Origin: Gammaproteobacteria bacterium
GTDB taxonomy: Bacteria > Pseudomonadota > Gammaproteobacteria > UBA9214
Direction of reading: 5' to 3'
Length of the DNA: 6,249 nucleotides
NCBI GenBank assembly: GCA_030632175.1
Contig: DAOVVG010000152.1
Coordinates: 1-6,249, forward strand
This document shows, piece by piece, positions 6,112-6,249 of this stretch (its first letter is position 1; each line of letters begins with the position of its first letter). The notes beneath the pieces were generated by a model. The model made no database searches and had not been told where the DNA came from. It saw only the letters and a list, made by a program, of their open reading frames with translations. Made by a program: the position numbers and the translations under genes.

Positions 6112-6174
6112 ATGAGCAATTCGCGTTACCACAGATGCTGTATCGCGGTTTTCGTGTTTTTTTCCTGCCGCTGA
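6112..6174 (+). other. Short reading frame with good ribosome site, interrupted by TGA near the window edge
   Basis: A plus-strand ATG at 6112 is preceded by AAAGAGG six bases away, the best ribosome site on this strand. It encodes 20 residues, basic then hydrophobic (CIAVFVFF), like the start of a signal or anchor sequence, and then meets TGA at 6172-6174. After the TGA the same frame is open to the window end for 25 codons (ending LSILEDLNKVFP). A run of seven Ts at 6153-6159 lies just before the stop; another frame, entered from an ATG at 6135, is also open to the edge. It could be the start of a frameshifted or nonsense-broken gene divergent from the regulator, or chance. On the minus strand a 40-codon open stretch (6126-6248) also enters from the edge and cannot be excluded as a gene end. 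Confidence 0.22.
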
Positions 6175-6249
6175 TCGCGGACCGCATTCCACCAGTGTCT
6201 ATACGAGACTCGACTCTCCATCCTAGAGGACCTGAACAAGGTGTTCCCA

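Larger units (their letters stand above)
5928..6249. other. Mostly non-coding region upstream of the two-component operon
   Basis: These 322 bases hold no complete gene that can be supported. Contents are the phased repeats next to the regulator start, a candidate promoter with overlapping inverted repeats, an AT-rich stretch (6085-6102) and the interrupted short frame at the right edge. Between about 5971 and 6030 only weak GC-rich pairing (CTGGC 5991-5995 with GCCAG 6007-6011) is seen. Confidence 0.6.

Noticed and set aside
6172..6174. TGA at 6172 as a selenocysteine codon
   Set aside because: No SECIS-like stem-loop could be identified right after it and no known selenoprotein motif surrounds it.
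1..6249. CRISPR arrays, tRNA or rRNA genes, insertion sequences
   Set aside because: No regularly spaced repeats, cloverleaf-like segments, rRNA motifs or transposase frames with terminal repeats were seen.

Overview
The window reads as chromosomal DNA from a gammaproteobacterium, probably a chemolithotrophic or otherwise respiratory lineage. This is inferred from the moderate-to-high GC coding style, the OmpR/HisKA two-component pair and the NorD/CbbO-type protein; no marker gene fixes the taxon. All four convincing genes lie on the minus strand, so the transcriptional order runs from the right edge to the left: response regulator, histidine kinase, small secreted protein, then a very large methyltransferase/VWA fusion protein.

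Right part (about 3727-5927): an OmpR/PhoB-family response regulator is followed by a membrane sensor histidine kinase. The regulator stop and the kinase start share a base in a TGATG junction, so the two are a translationally coupled operon. The 322 bases to their right are mostly non-coding. They hold tandem TCACAGAA repeats with 11-bp phasing just before the regulator start, a possible promoter with an overlapping inverted repeat about 110 bases upstream, and at the edge a well-formed ribosome site leading into a reading frame that a TGA stops after 20 codons.

Middle (about 3204-3686): a small exported protein of 117 residues ends in an EF-hand/dockerin-like loop. Its Shine-Dalgarno sequence lies inside a perfect 7-bp inverted repeat. 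Three hairpins follow around and after its stop codon, the last resembling an intrinsic terminator.

Left part (123-3155): one 1010-residue protein joins an RlmI/COG1092-like SAM-dependent methyltransferase domain to a complete NorD/CbbO-like protein with an acidic linker and an intact C-terminal VWA/MIDAS domain. The methyltransferase half has lost family catalytic motifs while keeping its SAM-binding motif. No MoxR-family AAA+ ATPase, the usual partner of NorD/CbbO proteins, is visible in the window. This fusion is the most notable element. The gene has no ribosome binding site and a -10-like hexamer exactly 6 bases before its ATG, suggesting a leaderless transcript. The last 122 bases on the left are non-coding and carry a long inverted repeat.

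A functional link between the two-component system, the secreted protein and the fusion protein is suggested only by shared strand and proximity.
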